A DNA stretch of 64,000 nt, taken from the NCBI GenBank assembly GCA_002841885.1, contig PHBE01000005.1:102512-166511 (forward strand), given 5' to 3'. Source of the DNA: Deltaproteobacteria bacterium HGW-Deltaproteobacteria-18. GTDB lineage: Bacteria; Desulfobacterota; Desulfovibrionia; Desulfovibrionales; Desulfomicrobiaceae. The notes under the pieces are model-generated. The model did no database searches, was not told the DNA's origin, and was given only the letters and a program-made list of their open reading frames with translations. The translations under genes and the position numbers were made by a program. The first letter of the stretch is position 1. Each line of letters opens with the position of its first letter. This document shows, one piece after another, positions 29,436 through 37,675 of the stretch.

Positions 29436-31334
29436 ATGCTTGATATCCTGCGCCAGGGCGCCCAAAGTTGGGGTATAAAAATCCTCTTCGGCATCATCAT
29501 CGCCGTGTTTGTCTTGGCCTTTGGCATGAACCGCACGCAGAATGACAACACCACGGTCATCGCGACGGTCAATGATTCCCCCATTCATTTCCAGCCTTTT
29601 CAGGAGCGTTTGCAGCGCAGCCTCGAACTCGCCCGTAGCCAGAATCCCGGCCTGACGGCGGAAGTCCTGGCCCAGATGGGTTTCAAACGGCAGATCCTCG
29701 AACAAATGATCATCGAGGAGCTGATGCTGCAGCAAGCGGCCAAGCTCGGCCTGACCGTTTCCAAGGAAGAGCTGGCCAAGGAAATTCATCTCATCCCCGC
29801 CTTCCAGAACGAAAGCAAAGTCTTTGACCCGGGCGCCTACCAGAACGTGCTGCGTGCCAACAACCTCACTCCCGGCAAATTCGAGTCCGAATACATGCGC
29901 GGAATGACCATGGACAAGCTGCGTTCCTACGTCGGCCTGCCCGGACGTCTCGGCGAGGACCAGGCCCGCGACTTCTACACATACGGGCGCAGCACGGCGG
30001 TGATTTCCTATCTGATGTACCCATGGGAGCGTTACCAGGACCAGGTCAACGCCACGGAAGAGCGCATCAGCGAATACTACGAAGCGCGCAAGGCCAACTA
30101 TGCCGTGCCCGCCAGAGCCAAAATCGACTACCTGCTGCTCAATCCCGCGACCTTGGCCGACCTTTCGCTCGTCTCCCCCGAGGAGACCGAAAAGTACTAC
30201 GCCGAACACAAGGAGCAGTTCAAGGTAGAAGAGCAGGTCAAGGCCCGCCACCTTCTCGTGCGTGTTGACGAAGGCGCCGATGAAGCGGGTGTGGAAAAGG
30301 CCATGCAGACCATCAAGGCCGCCCAGAAAGACCTGGCTGCAGGCAAATCCTTTGCCGAGGTCGCCGCAAAATACACCGAGGATCCCTCCGGCACACAGAC
30401 CGGCGGAGAGCTTGGCTGGTTCGGACGCGGCAGGATGGTCAAGCCCTTCGAGGACGCAGCCTTCGCCCTTGAAAAAGGCGCGGTCAGTGAACCGGTCCGC
30501 ACCCAGTTCGGTTTCCACCTGATTTACGTTGAAGACGTCAAAAGCGCGGGATACGAGGATTTCGAGTCTGTCGCAACCGACATCGCCAGCATCATCGCCG
30601 AGGATCGCGCGGCGGAAACACTTCAGGATCGTCTCGACCAGGCCCTGGAAATGGTGCTCGTTGGTGAGCCTCTCGATGCCGTGGCCAAGGCCATTGGCCT
30701 GAAGCTTGAAGTCCGCGGAACGGGCTATTTCACCAAGAATCAGGGACCAAGAGAACTGCCCGGTCTTTCTCCGGAAAATGTGCAGACGCTCTTCGACCTG
30801 CCCCTGGACATAACAACACAGTCCCCGTTGCCCATTGCGAACGGATACCTGCTCGCCACCAAGCGCGAACAGGTGGCTGAAAGCGTGCAGCCGCTGGAAG
30901 CGGTCAGAACGGAGATCGTTGCGGCTATCACCCGCGAAGAAGCCCTGAAAATGGCCAAAGCCGCCGGAGACAAGGATCTGGAGTTGTTGCTAAAGGGTGA
31001 GTCCCTGGCCGACGCCTCCCCTAAGGAGACGGAACCTTTCGGACGCCAAGGCTCCATAAACGGCTTGGGCATGAACCAGCTCTTGTCCGCAAAGGCCTTT
31101 GAAACCGAATCCGGTTCCTGGCTCCCCGAATCCTATGCCTTCCCCGAAGGATACGTTCTGGCCAAGGCCGTCAAGGTGACTCCGCCGGCCGACGAGGAAT
31201 GGGCCGCAGAGAAGGACCTGTGGCTGACCTCCCTCAATGAACGGGCCGAGGAGCAGACCGTGCAGGCCTTTGTCGCGGATCTGCGCGCCAAGGCGGATGT
31301 TCGCATCACCAACCCCGCACTGCTCGATAATTAA
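29436..31334 (+). CDS. ppiD: PpiD-like membrane-anchored peptidyl-prolyl isomerase
   Basis: 632 residues. A single N-terminal membrane anchor (about 14-32, IKILFGIIIAVFVLAFGM) precedes a SurA-type chaperone region (about 40-230) and a parvulin domain at about 265-365 (ARHLLVRVDEGADEA, GGELGWFGRGRMVKPFEDAAF). The layout is PpiD, an inner-membrane folding factor at the Sec exit. A terminator follows. Confidence 0.9.
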   Translation: MLDILRQGAQSWGIKILFGIIIAVFVLAFGMNRTQNDNTTVIATVNDSPIHFQPFQERLQRSLELARSQNPGLTAEVLAQMGFKRQILEQMIIEELMLQQAAKLGLTVSKEELAKEIHLIPAFQNESKVFDPGAYQNVLRANNLTPGKFESEYMRGMTMDKLRSYVGLPGRLGEDQARDFYTYGRSTAVISYLMYPWERYQDQVNATEERISEYYEARKANYAVPARAKIDYLLLNPATLADLSLVSPEETEKYYAEHKEQFKVEEQVKARHLLVRVDEGADEAGVEKAMQTIKAAQKDLAAGKSFAEVAAKYTEDPSGTQTGGELGWFGRGRMVKPFEDAAFALEKGAVSEPVRTQFGFHLIYVEDVKSAGYEDFESVATDIASIIAEDRAAETLQDRLDQALEMVLVGEPLDAVAKAIGLKLEVRGTGYFTKNQGPRELPGLSPENVQTLFDLPLDITTQSPLPIANGYLLATKREQVAESVQPLEAVRTEIVAAITREEALKMAKAAGDKDLELLLKGESLADASPKETEPFGRQGSINGLGMNQLLSAKAFETESGSWLPESYAFPEGYVLAKAVKVTPPADEEWAAEKDLWLTSLNERAEEQTVQAFVADLRAKADVRITNPALLDN

Positions 31335-31362
31335 CGCCGCCATTGGCGTCCCACAAAAAGCG

Positions 31363-31394
31363 AAAAGCCCGTCTCGATTGAGGCGGGCTTTTTT
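31363..31394 (+). terminator. Bidirectional terminator between ppiD and phosphoesterase
   Basis: AAGCCCGTCTC pairs with GAGGCGGGCTT (one G-T pair) around a 4-base loop, with T on both exits. Serves convergent transcripts. Confidence 0.9.
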
Positions 31395-31416
31395 CATGCG
31401 CGGCAGCAAGGCTCCG

Positions 31417-31902
31417 TCAGATGGTTATCCACTCCACCTCAGGTTCCTGATCGGCTCGCAGATAAAGCCTGGCCATGCCGCCGTCACCGGATCTTGGCCA
31501 AAACAGGGAGCCTGGGTTGAGCAAGCGCACACCGCCAGGCGACAGCCTCCAGTCACGAATGTGCGTGTGCCCGTAGCAGACTATATCCACGCCCTGAAAT
31601 CGTTCCGCAACGACATCCCCCACCCGGGAACGCGGCCCCCATCCATGGCCCATGCCCAAGCGGAACCCTTCCAACTCCAGTTCGCGCAGCACGGGCAGGG
31701 TTCCGTTCAAAGGAGACAGATCGCAGTTACCCTGCACGGAATAAAATCTGGGATGGGAATTGAGAAATGACCATGTCTCTTCACTCACGCAGTCCCCGCA
31801 ATGCAGAAGCACGTCGGCATCACGGCAATGACGCTCGAAAATCGCGGCCAGCAGGTTGTCCGGTTGATCCAGATGCGTATCGGACATGACCGCGACAATC
31901 AT
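31417..31902 (-). CDS. YfcE/MJ0936-family metallophosphoesterase
   Basis: 161 residues. Calcineurin-like metal-binding motifs are all present: SDTHLDQ, HCGDCV, GNCD, GHGWG and YGHTH. Small members of this family cleave phosphodiesters such as bis-pNPP; the natural substrate is unknown. Overlaps the TonB-like gene by four bases, so it is the last gene of argJ-HD-TonB-phosphoesterase. Confidence 0.9.
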   Translation of the reverse strand: MIVAVMSDTHLDQPDNLLAAIFERHCRDADVLLHCGDCVSEETWSFLNSHPRFYSVQGNCDLSPLNGTLPVLRELELEGFRLGMGHGWGPRSRVGDVVAERFQGVDIVCYGHTHIRDWRLSPGGVRLLNPGSLFWPRSGDGGMARLYLRADQEPEVEWITI

Positions 31903-32480
31903 GAGGCCCCCTTGCGCGCCAATGGTTGAATCACGAATTCACACTCAATCCACAATGATTCTCCGGGTCCGGCTGAATTGCCGTAAGTGGATTTGAGCGT
32001 GGACAGAAAAGAAAGCAGAAAAGCCTGGAATTGCTGGTCGCCGGAAACATTGTTGACCACAAACTCGCCGATTCTGCCGTCTTCGAGAATGCTGAGGCTG
32101 ACCAGAGCATAGCCGGTGCTGTCGGGTGACATGTTTTCCCACAGGGACCGGATGGCTCGCTGCACGGCTCGCGCACGCTTCAGATCCGCTTCGCTGCGAG
32201 GCTTCGAGACGCGCTTGCGTGTATCGGGACGCGCCTGCACATCAACGGAGATATGCAACGGCATCGTGTCCGGCCGGGAAACGTCCTGTGCTTGCTGCTC
32301 GCGAAAAATTCGTTCGCGGTACATGTTGATGGTGTCGAGGTTGAGTTCGAGGACGCTTGGCAAGCCGTAAAGAGGCCCGAAAAAGACAAACCAGGCAGGA
32401 ATCACATGCAGACAAAGCGCCAGAAAAAAACTGAACACTGCCCTCCCGAGACGAGATCTGCTTGCTTCTGGCGCTGCCAT
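31899..32480 (-). CDS. TonB/TolA C-terminal-like membrane protein
   Basis: 193 residues. One N-terminal membrane segment (about 12-40), a charged linker with Lys/Arg-rich stretch at 85-105, and a C-terminal domain (about 105-190) with GYALVSLSILEDGRIGEFVV, which matches the TonB C-terminal strand pattern. Only moderate similarity to TonB, so energy transduction is not assured; no ExbB/ExbD genes are adjacent. Confidence 0.65.
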   Translation of the reverse strand: MAAPEASRSRLGRAVFSFFLALCLHVIPAWFVFFGPLYGLPSVLELNLDTINMYRERIFREQQAQDVSRPDTMPLHISVDVQARPDTRKRVSKPRSEADLKRARAVQRAIRSLWENMSPDSTGYALVSLSILEDGRIGEFVVNNVSGDQQFQAFLLSFLSTLKSTYGNSAGPGESLWIECEFVIQPLARKGAS

Positions 32481-32486
32481 GGTCCG

Positions 32487-33116
32487 CTAGGGGCGGGGCT
32501 TGCCGTTCCCCTTGCGCCACCAGGACTCGTCCGGCCGAACAAACCACCAGTCCGACTGGTCCGTGGCCTGTATGGCCCGGGCAAGCTCCAGGGCCGGGTC
32601 CGTTTTGAGCCGCAAAACCGCATGATCAAGCCATTTGGACGCATAAGGATTGCCCAGGTCCTGCTCCTCTTTCAGGTTGGCGATGAAATCGAGCTGGTCC
32701 GCATCCTGAGCCAGCCTGGATTCAAGGGTCTCGCCAGCCTCAAGTTCGTGCCAAAGCTCGAGAACCTCTTCCCGAAAACCCGTGCCCTCCAGGGCGTGCG
32801 TGAAGGCCAGGACCGGATTGCTCGTGTTGTAGATGCGATTCACATAGTTGAAATCGCCGATGCGGGCCTCGTGCACATCATGGAAGAGGCACAGGAAAAC
32901 GGTCCTGGCCACATCCGCTCCGGCTTTGCGCGCCAGCATGTACCCGATCATGGCCGTGCGGAAAGAATGCTCGGCCACGTTTTCAGCGCCCGAACCAAGA
33001 AACTGGTATCCGGTGCGCGGAGTCTTACGCAACATGCCAAGCTCAAAAACAAAATCGGCCAGGCGTTTCCAGGTTTGATCCGTCATTGCCTTGGCTTCAG
33101 GTTCGGTATTCAGCAT
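32487..33116 (-). CDS. HD domain phosphohydrolase (YfbR/HDDC2-like 5'-nucleotidase)
   Basis: 209 residues. Metal-binding residues of the HD superfamily are seen in NVAEHSFRTA and LFHDVHEARIGD, and Asp in AQDADQLDF, as in YfbR and HDDC2, which hydrolyse deoxynucleoside monophosphates. An internal Met at 33086 (MTDQTWKRLADF) is an equally possible start, because the first ten residues overlap argJ. Nucleotide specificity is inferred. Confidence 0.8.
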   Translation of the reverse strand: MLNTEPEAKAMTDQTWKRLADFVFELGMLRKTPRTGYQFLGSGAENVAEHSFRTAMIGYMLARKAGADVARTVFLCLFHDVHEARIGDFNYVNRIYNTSNPVLAFTHALEGTGFREEVLELWHELEAGETLESRLAQDADQLDFIANLKEEQDLGNPYASKWLDHAVLRLKTDPALELARAIQATDQSDWWFVRPDESWWRKGNGKPRP

Positions 33117-34272
33117 TGATCTTGATGTACTCCTCGGTGAAATCGGAAGCCATTAGCATAAGCTCAGCCTCTCCGGCATGAAGCTCCAGGTCGATATCGA
33201 CAATGTCCCGGCGCAGAGCCGAGGCCAGGAGGCTGTCCCAGTCTGCCTTGACCGGGGTACCCTGACGGAAAATTGTCATGCCCGCGATGCGCACGACCAC
33301 GTCCTCGGGCGTAAACGCTGCACCGCTGCGACCCAAAGCGGCCACGATGCGGCCCCAGTTGGGATCGCGGCCATACAGGGCGGTCTTGACCAGCGGAGAA
33401 TTGCCCACCGCCCGCCCGGCAAGCTGCGCGTCGGCCATGCTGGCCGCGCCGCGAACATTGATGCGCATGACCTTGGTTCCGCCTTCGGCGTCCTGCACGA
33501 TCATGTAGGCCAGATCCTGACAGATTTCGAGCAACGCCTCCTCCAGAAGATCAAGGTCCGCGCCCTGCGCGCTGGCTGCGGTGCCGTTGGCCAATGCCAG
33601 AACACAATCGTTGGTGCTGGTGTCGCCGTCAACGGTGATGGCGTTGAAGCTTTTGTCCGCGCAGCGGGCCAGAGCGCCCTGCCACCATTCCGGCTCCACA
33701 CCGGCATCGCACAGGATGAAGCCGAGCATGGTGGCCATGTTCGGACAGATCATGCCTGCGCCCTTGCAAAAACCGGCCAGCCGGACCGTGCCGGAAGAAA
33801 GCCGAACCTCGCGCGCGGCGAGCTTGGGAAAAGTGTCCGTGGTCATGATCGCCCGGGCCATGTCCACCAGCCCCACCCGGCCAAGATTGTCTCGCAGGGC
33901 GGGAACCCCCTTCTCCCATAGCTCCATCTTGAGCTGGTCGCCGATAACTCCCGTGGAAGCGGGCAGAATCGCGGAAGCATCAAGACCGAGGGCGGACAGC
34001 ATCTCGAGGGTGCCCCGGCAGTTCGCAATGCCTTCCTGACCGGTACATGCGTTGGCCTGCCCGGAATTCACCACGATGGCACGAATGCCCGAGGGATTTT
34101 CTTCAAGGATGTCCCGGGCCACAAGAACGGAAGCGGCCTGAAAACGGTTGGTGGTGAAGACTCCGGCTGCAACAGCCGGGACAGTGCTGACCACCAGCCC
34201 CAGATCCGAGCGCCCCGGTCGTTTGAAACCGCACTGCGCAGTGGAAAATTGAAAACCGGAAGGAATGCTCAT
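33097..34272 (-). CDS. argJ: Bifunctional ornithine acetyltransferase / N-acetylglutamate synthase
   Basis: 391 residues. Transfers acetyl from N-acetylornithine to glutamate in arginine synthesis. The autoproteolysis site is in PNMATMLGF, where cleavage before Thr gives alpha and beta chains and makes Thr the nucleophile. FCKGAGMICPNMA and TVDGDTSTNDCVLAL are family signatures. First gene of a four-gene minus-strand unit. Confidence 0.95.
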   Translation of the reverse strand: MSIPSGFQFSTAQCGFKRPGRSDLGLVVSTVPAVAAGVFTTNRFQAASVLVARDILEENPSGIRAIVVNSGQANACTGQEGIANCRGTLEMLSALGLDASAILPASTGVIGDQLKMELWEKGVPALRDNLGRVGLVDMARAIMTTDTFPKLAAREVRLSSGTVRLAGFCKGAGMICPNMATMLGFILCDAGVEPEWWQGALARCADKSFNAITVDGDTSTNDCVLALANGTAASAQGADLDLLEEALLEICQDLAYMIVQDAEGGTKVMRINVRGAASMADAQLAGRAVGNSPLVKTALYGRDPNWGRIVAALGRSGAAFTPEDVVVRIAGMTIFRQGTPVKADWDSLLASALRRDIVDIDLELHAGEAELMLMASDFTEEYIKINAEYRT

Positions 34273-34357
34273 GATGCCTCCAGATGCAGAAAGTTTCGCA
34301 CCAAATATGCGCAGCCGCGATTTCTGACAGGGGAAAAAATCTTTGTCAAACAGGGAA

Positions 34358-34807
34358 CTAGCTGTCGCGCTCGAAATAGTCGTCGCTTAGCTGGCAACAA
34401 TTGGGGGCGCCCTGGGCCAATTCGGCCAGACTGATGGTGTCCAGCTCGCGCAGCATGGCGTCCGTAGCCCGCTGCCAGGCCGCCCGGGTGAGACAGACGT
34501 CCGTCTTTTCACACAGCTCCGGCGTGCTCAGGCAGGCCGAAAGCTCCACCGAGCCTTCCATGATGCGCACGATGTCTCCAAGCGTGATACTCTCCGGCGA
34601 ACGACTCAACTGGTGTCCGCCGGATGCCCCACGCTTGCTCGTGACCATTCCCGCATGCTTCAGAGGCTTGATGATTTGTTCGATGAACGGCACGGTGATT
34701 CCAGTGCGCTCGGAAATGTCGTTCACGCGATGAGGAACGCCCTCGTTGTGCAGCGCCAGGTCAAGCAGGATTCGGGACGCATATCTGGATTTCGCGGAAA
34801 GCTTCAT
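34358..34807 (-). CDS. Rrf2-family transcriptional regulator with three-cysteine motif
   Basis: 149 residues from the ATG at 34807, where the canonical Rrf2 start MKLSAKSRYASRILLDLAL begins; the longer frame upstream is not protein-like. Winged helix with SKRGASGGHQLSR wing. Cys spacing C-x6-C-x5-C in ACLSTPELCEKTDVCL resembles the [2Fe-2S]/[4Fe-4S] ligands of IscR and NsrR, so it probably senses Fe-S status, redox or NO. No isc or nitrosative genes are adjacent, so its targets are unknown. Confidence 0.87.
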   Translation of the reverse strand: MKLSAKSRYASRILLDLALHNEGVPHRVNDISERTGITVPFIEQIIKPLKHAGMVTSKRGASGGHQLSRSPESITLGDIVRIMEGSVELSACLSTPELCEKTDVCLTRAAWQRATDAMLRELDTISLAELAQGAPNCCQLSDDYFERDS

Positions 34808-35003
34808 AATGATCTCGAATGATTGAAATTTTATTTTAAATCGACGGCAGCTCAGGAATACGTCAAAAAAACGTGCCGGTTCCTGCTCACGAAAACAGCG
34901 CTCATTCCGATTTGGCCGGCAAGGTTTACTATTCCCTACATGGTCAAAGGCCGCACCGCAATATTGCACCCTTCAGGCAGCGGGAGTACCAAGGCTAAAA
35001 AGC

Positions 35004-35876
35004 ATGAAGCACTTAAAAAACGTCCCCCTCAAGAACTACTGCACCTTCCGCATCGGAGGCGTGGCAAAAAATATATTTTTCCCGGAAAATCCGCAGGAGC
35101 TGGCTGAAATCGTGCGTCGATACCGCGCCGAAAACACTGCGTTCTGGATTCACGGCGGCGGAGCCAACACGCTTTTCCCGGACAGCGAAATCCTGCTGCC
35201 CATCATCTCCACCAGCGAAATGACGGCCTCAGTCCGTGACGGCGGCACAGTGCGCGCACAGGCCGGAAAAACCATGGACGCCTGGGTTCTGGAATGCGTG
35301 CGCGAGGGCCTGGGCGGAATCGAATGTCTCTCGGGCATCCCCGGGACCCTCGGCGGGGCGCTGTACATGAACGCCGGAGCCTACGGCCACGAAATCTCGG
35401 ACCACCTCGTCAGCGTCACGGTTCTGACCCGGGACGGGCGCGTGATCGACATTCCCAAACTTGAATGCGGATTCGGCTACCGCCAGGCCCTGGCCCTGCG
35501 CGAGGCGGTCGTGCTGTCCGGAACCTGGGAGCTGCCGCAATCCGACCCTAAGCCCCTCCTCGCCAGACGCAAGGAAATACTGGCCAGGCGCAAGGATAAG
35601 CAGCCGCTCGAATTTCCGTCCGCAGGCAGCGTCTTCAAGCGCCCCGAGGGAGCCTACGCATCCCAGCTCATTGACCAGGCTGGCCTCAAGGGTCTGCGCG
35701 TGGGCGGTGCGCAGGTATCGGAAAAACACGCCGGATTCATCATCAACGTGGACAACGCCACATGCCGGGACGTGCTCGAGCTGGTAGAGATTTGCCGCAA
35801 AACCGTGCTGGAGCGTTTCGGTTACGAACTCGAACTCGAACAGTGCCTCTGCCCCTTCTGCCCCGATCACAAATAA
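35004..35876 (+). CDS. murB: UDP-N-acetylenolpyruvoylglucosamine reductase
   Basis: 290 residues, type II MurB length. NADPH and FAD-dependent second step of UDP-MurNAc synthesis. FAD-binding motifs: NYCTFRIGGVAKNIFF, HGGGANTLF and GIPGTLGGALYMNAGAYG; proton donor Ser in FPSAGSVFKRP; C-terminal SEKHAGFIIN. Located outside the usual mur cluster. The Rrf2 gene diverges 196 bases away. Confidence 0.94.
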   Translation: MKHLKNVPLKNYCTFRIGGVAKNIFFPENPQELAEIVRRYRAENTAFWIHGGGANTLFPDSEILLPIISTSEMTASVRDGGTVRAQAGKTMDAWVLECVREGLGGIECLSGIPGTLGGALYMNAGAYGHEISDHLVSVTVLTRDGRVIDIPKLECGFGYRQALALREAVVLSGTWELPQSDPKPLLARRKEILARRKDKQPLEFPSAGSVFKRPEGAYASQLIDQAGLKGLRVGGAQVSEKHAGFIINVDNATCRDVLELVEICRKTVLERFGYELELEQCLCPFCPDHK

Positions 35877-35890
35877 GCCAGGAGAGCCTC

Positions 35891-37573
35891 ATGCCCAAGG
35901 CCGTGCAGTCCGACATCGCCATCGCCCAAAAATCCAAGATGCATCACATCCGCGACATCGCGGCAAAACTCGGCCTAGGGGACGACCAGCTCGAACCCTA
36001 TGGCAAGTACAAAGCCAAGCTCCCGCTGGCGCTGGCTGAAAAAGACCAGTGCAAGTACGGTAAGCTCATCCTCGTCTCCGCCATCACCCCGACCCCGGCC
36101 GGCGAAGGCAAGACCACCGTGTCCATCGGGTTGAACGACGGGCTGAACCGCATCGGAAAGAAGTCCATGGTCGTGCTGCGCGAACCTTCGCTCGGCCCGG
36201 TGTTCGGCATCAAGGGCGGCGCCACCGGCGGCGGCTACTCGCAGCTTTTGCCCATGGAGGACATCAACCTCCACTTCACCGGCGATTTTGCCGCCATTGA
36301 GAAGGCCAACAACCTGCTGGCCGCACTCATAGACAACAACCTGCAGAGCAAAAGCCGCTCGCTCAATCTCGATGGCCGCACCGTAGCCTGGAAGCGGGTC
36401 ATGGACATGAACGACCGCTCGCTTAGGCGCCTGGTCTGCGGCCTGGGCGGTCTTGCGCACGGCGTGCCCCGCGAGACCGGATTTGACATCACGGCGGCCT
36501 CGGAGATCATGGCCATTCTCTGCCTGGCCGATGATCTTCCGGACCTGAAACGCCGCTTGGGAGACATCTTTCTCGGATTCACCTTTGCTCGCGAGCCCAT
36601 CCATGCCCGTGACCTGAACGCCCAGGGAGCCATGGCAGCCCTGCTCAAGGAAGCCGTCAAGCCCAATCTCATCCAGTCCCTGGAAGGCAATCCGGCCATC
36701 ATGCACGGCGGTCCCTTCGCCAACATCGCCCAAGGCACCAACACGGTCATCGCCACCCGCACAGGTCTTTGCCTGGCCGACTACGTGGTCACGGAGGCGG
36801 GTTTCGGCTTTGACCTCGGTGGGGAGAAATTCCTGGACATCAAGTGCCAGTCCGCCGGATTCGACCCCTGCGCCGTGGTCCTGGTGGCCACTGTGCGGGC
36901 GCTCAAATACCATGGCGGGGTCGAGCTTGCGCACCTGTCCGTGCCCAATGCCAAGGCCCTCAGCCGGGGGCTTGAGAACCTTACCAAGCAGATCGAGAAC
37001 GTGCGTCTTTTCCATCTTACGCCCATCGTGGCCATCAACCGTTTCGCCACAGACACGGATGAGGAGCATCAGGTCATCCTCGACCACTGCCAGTTCATGG
37101 GTGTGCAGGCGGCTGTCATGGAAGCTTGGGAAAAAGGCGGCGAAGGGGCCGAGGAGCTGGCGGAACTTGTGGCGGCCACGGCCGACCAGTGCACCGCGCA
37201 CTACAAGCCGCTGTACGACTGGAACCAGAGCGTGCGCGAAAAGATCGAGATCATTGCCACCCGCGTTTACGGAGCGGCCTCGGTGGAATATGCGCCCGGC
37301 GCGCTCAAAGATCTGGAAAAGGTCCGGCAGCTGGGCCTTGAAGGATTGCCCGTTTGCATCGCCAAGACCCAAAGCTCCCTCTCGGACCAGCCAGGATTGC
37401 GCGGCCGCCCTCGTGATTTCGTAGCCACAGTGCGCGAGGTCGAAATCGCCTCCGGAGCGGGATTTCTGGTGCCCATCACCGGCAACATGATGCGCATGCC
37501 CGGTCTGCCGGAGGTCCCCTCGGCGGAAAAAATCGACATCGACGAGCAGGGCGTCATCAGCGGACTTTTCTAG
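35891..37573 (+). CDS. fhs: Formate-tetrahydrofolate ligase
   Basis: 560 residues from the ATG at 35891 (GGAGAG before it; 14 bases after the murB stop). ATP-dependent formation of 10-formyl-THF. The P-loop TPTPAGEGKTTVSIGL and GGAATGGGYSQ-like motif (GGATGGGYSQLLPM) are intact, and the C-terminal IDIDEQGVISGLF is typical. In SRB it links formate to C1 and purine metabolism. Longer start at 35762 lies inside murB and was rejected. Confidence 0.96.
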   Translation: MPKAVQSDIAIAQKSKMHHIRDIAAKLGLGDDQLEPYGKYKAKLPLALAEKDQCKYGKLILVSAITPTPAGEGKTTVSIGLNDGLNRIGKKSMVVLREPSLGPVFGIKGGATGGGYSQLLPMEDINLHFTGDFAAIEKANNLLAALIDNNLQSKSRSLNLDGRTVAWKRVMDMNDRSLRRLVCGLGGLAHGVPRETGFDITAASEIMAILCLADDLPDLKRRLGDIFLGFTFAREPIHARDLNAQGAMAALLKEAVKPNLIQSLEGNPAIMHGGPFANIAQGTNTVIATRTGLCLADYVVTEAGFGFDLGGEKFLDIKCQSAGFDPCAVVLVATVRALKYHGGVELAHLSVPNAKALSRGLENLTKQIENVRLFHLTPIVAINRFATDTDEEHQVILDHCQFMGVQAAVMEAWEKGGEGAEELAELVAATADQCTAHYKPLYDWNQSVREKIEIIATRVYGAASVEYAPGALKDLEKVRQLGLEGLPVCIAKTQSSLSDQPGLRGRPRDFVATVREVEIASGAGFLVPITGNMMRMPGLPEVPSAEKIDIDEQGVISGLF

Positions 37574-37582
37574 GCTGCAAGC

Positions 37583-37617
37583 AAAAAAGAGCCCGCGCCA
37601 TGTGATGGCGCGGGCTC
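37583..37617 (-). terminator. Terminator of metG
   Basis: Perfect 12-bp stem GAGCCCGCGCCA / TGGCGCGGGCTC, 5-base loop, and a T run on the minus strand. May also stop fhs transcripts from the other side. Confidence 0.9.
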
Positions 37618-37675
37618 GTCGGATAAATCGGGGAGATGAATTCCCGCCTTTCAGCTCACAAATCCAGCCCTAAAA

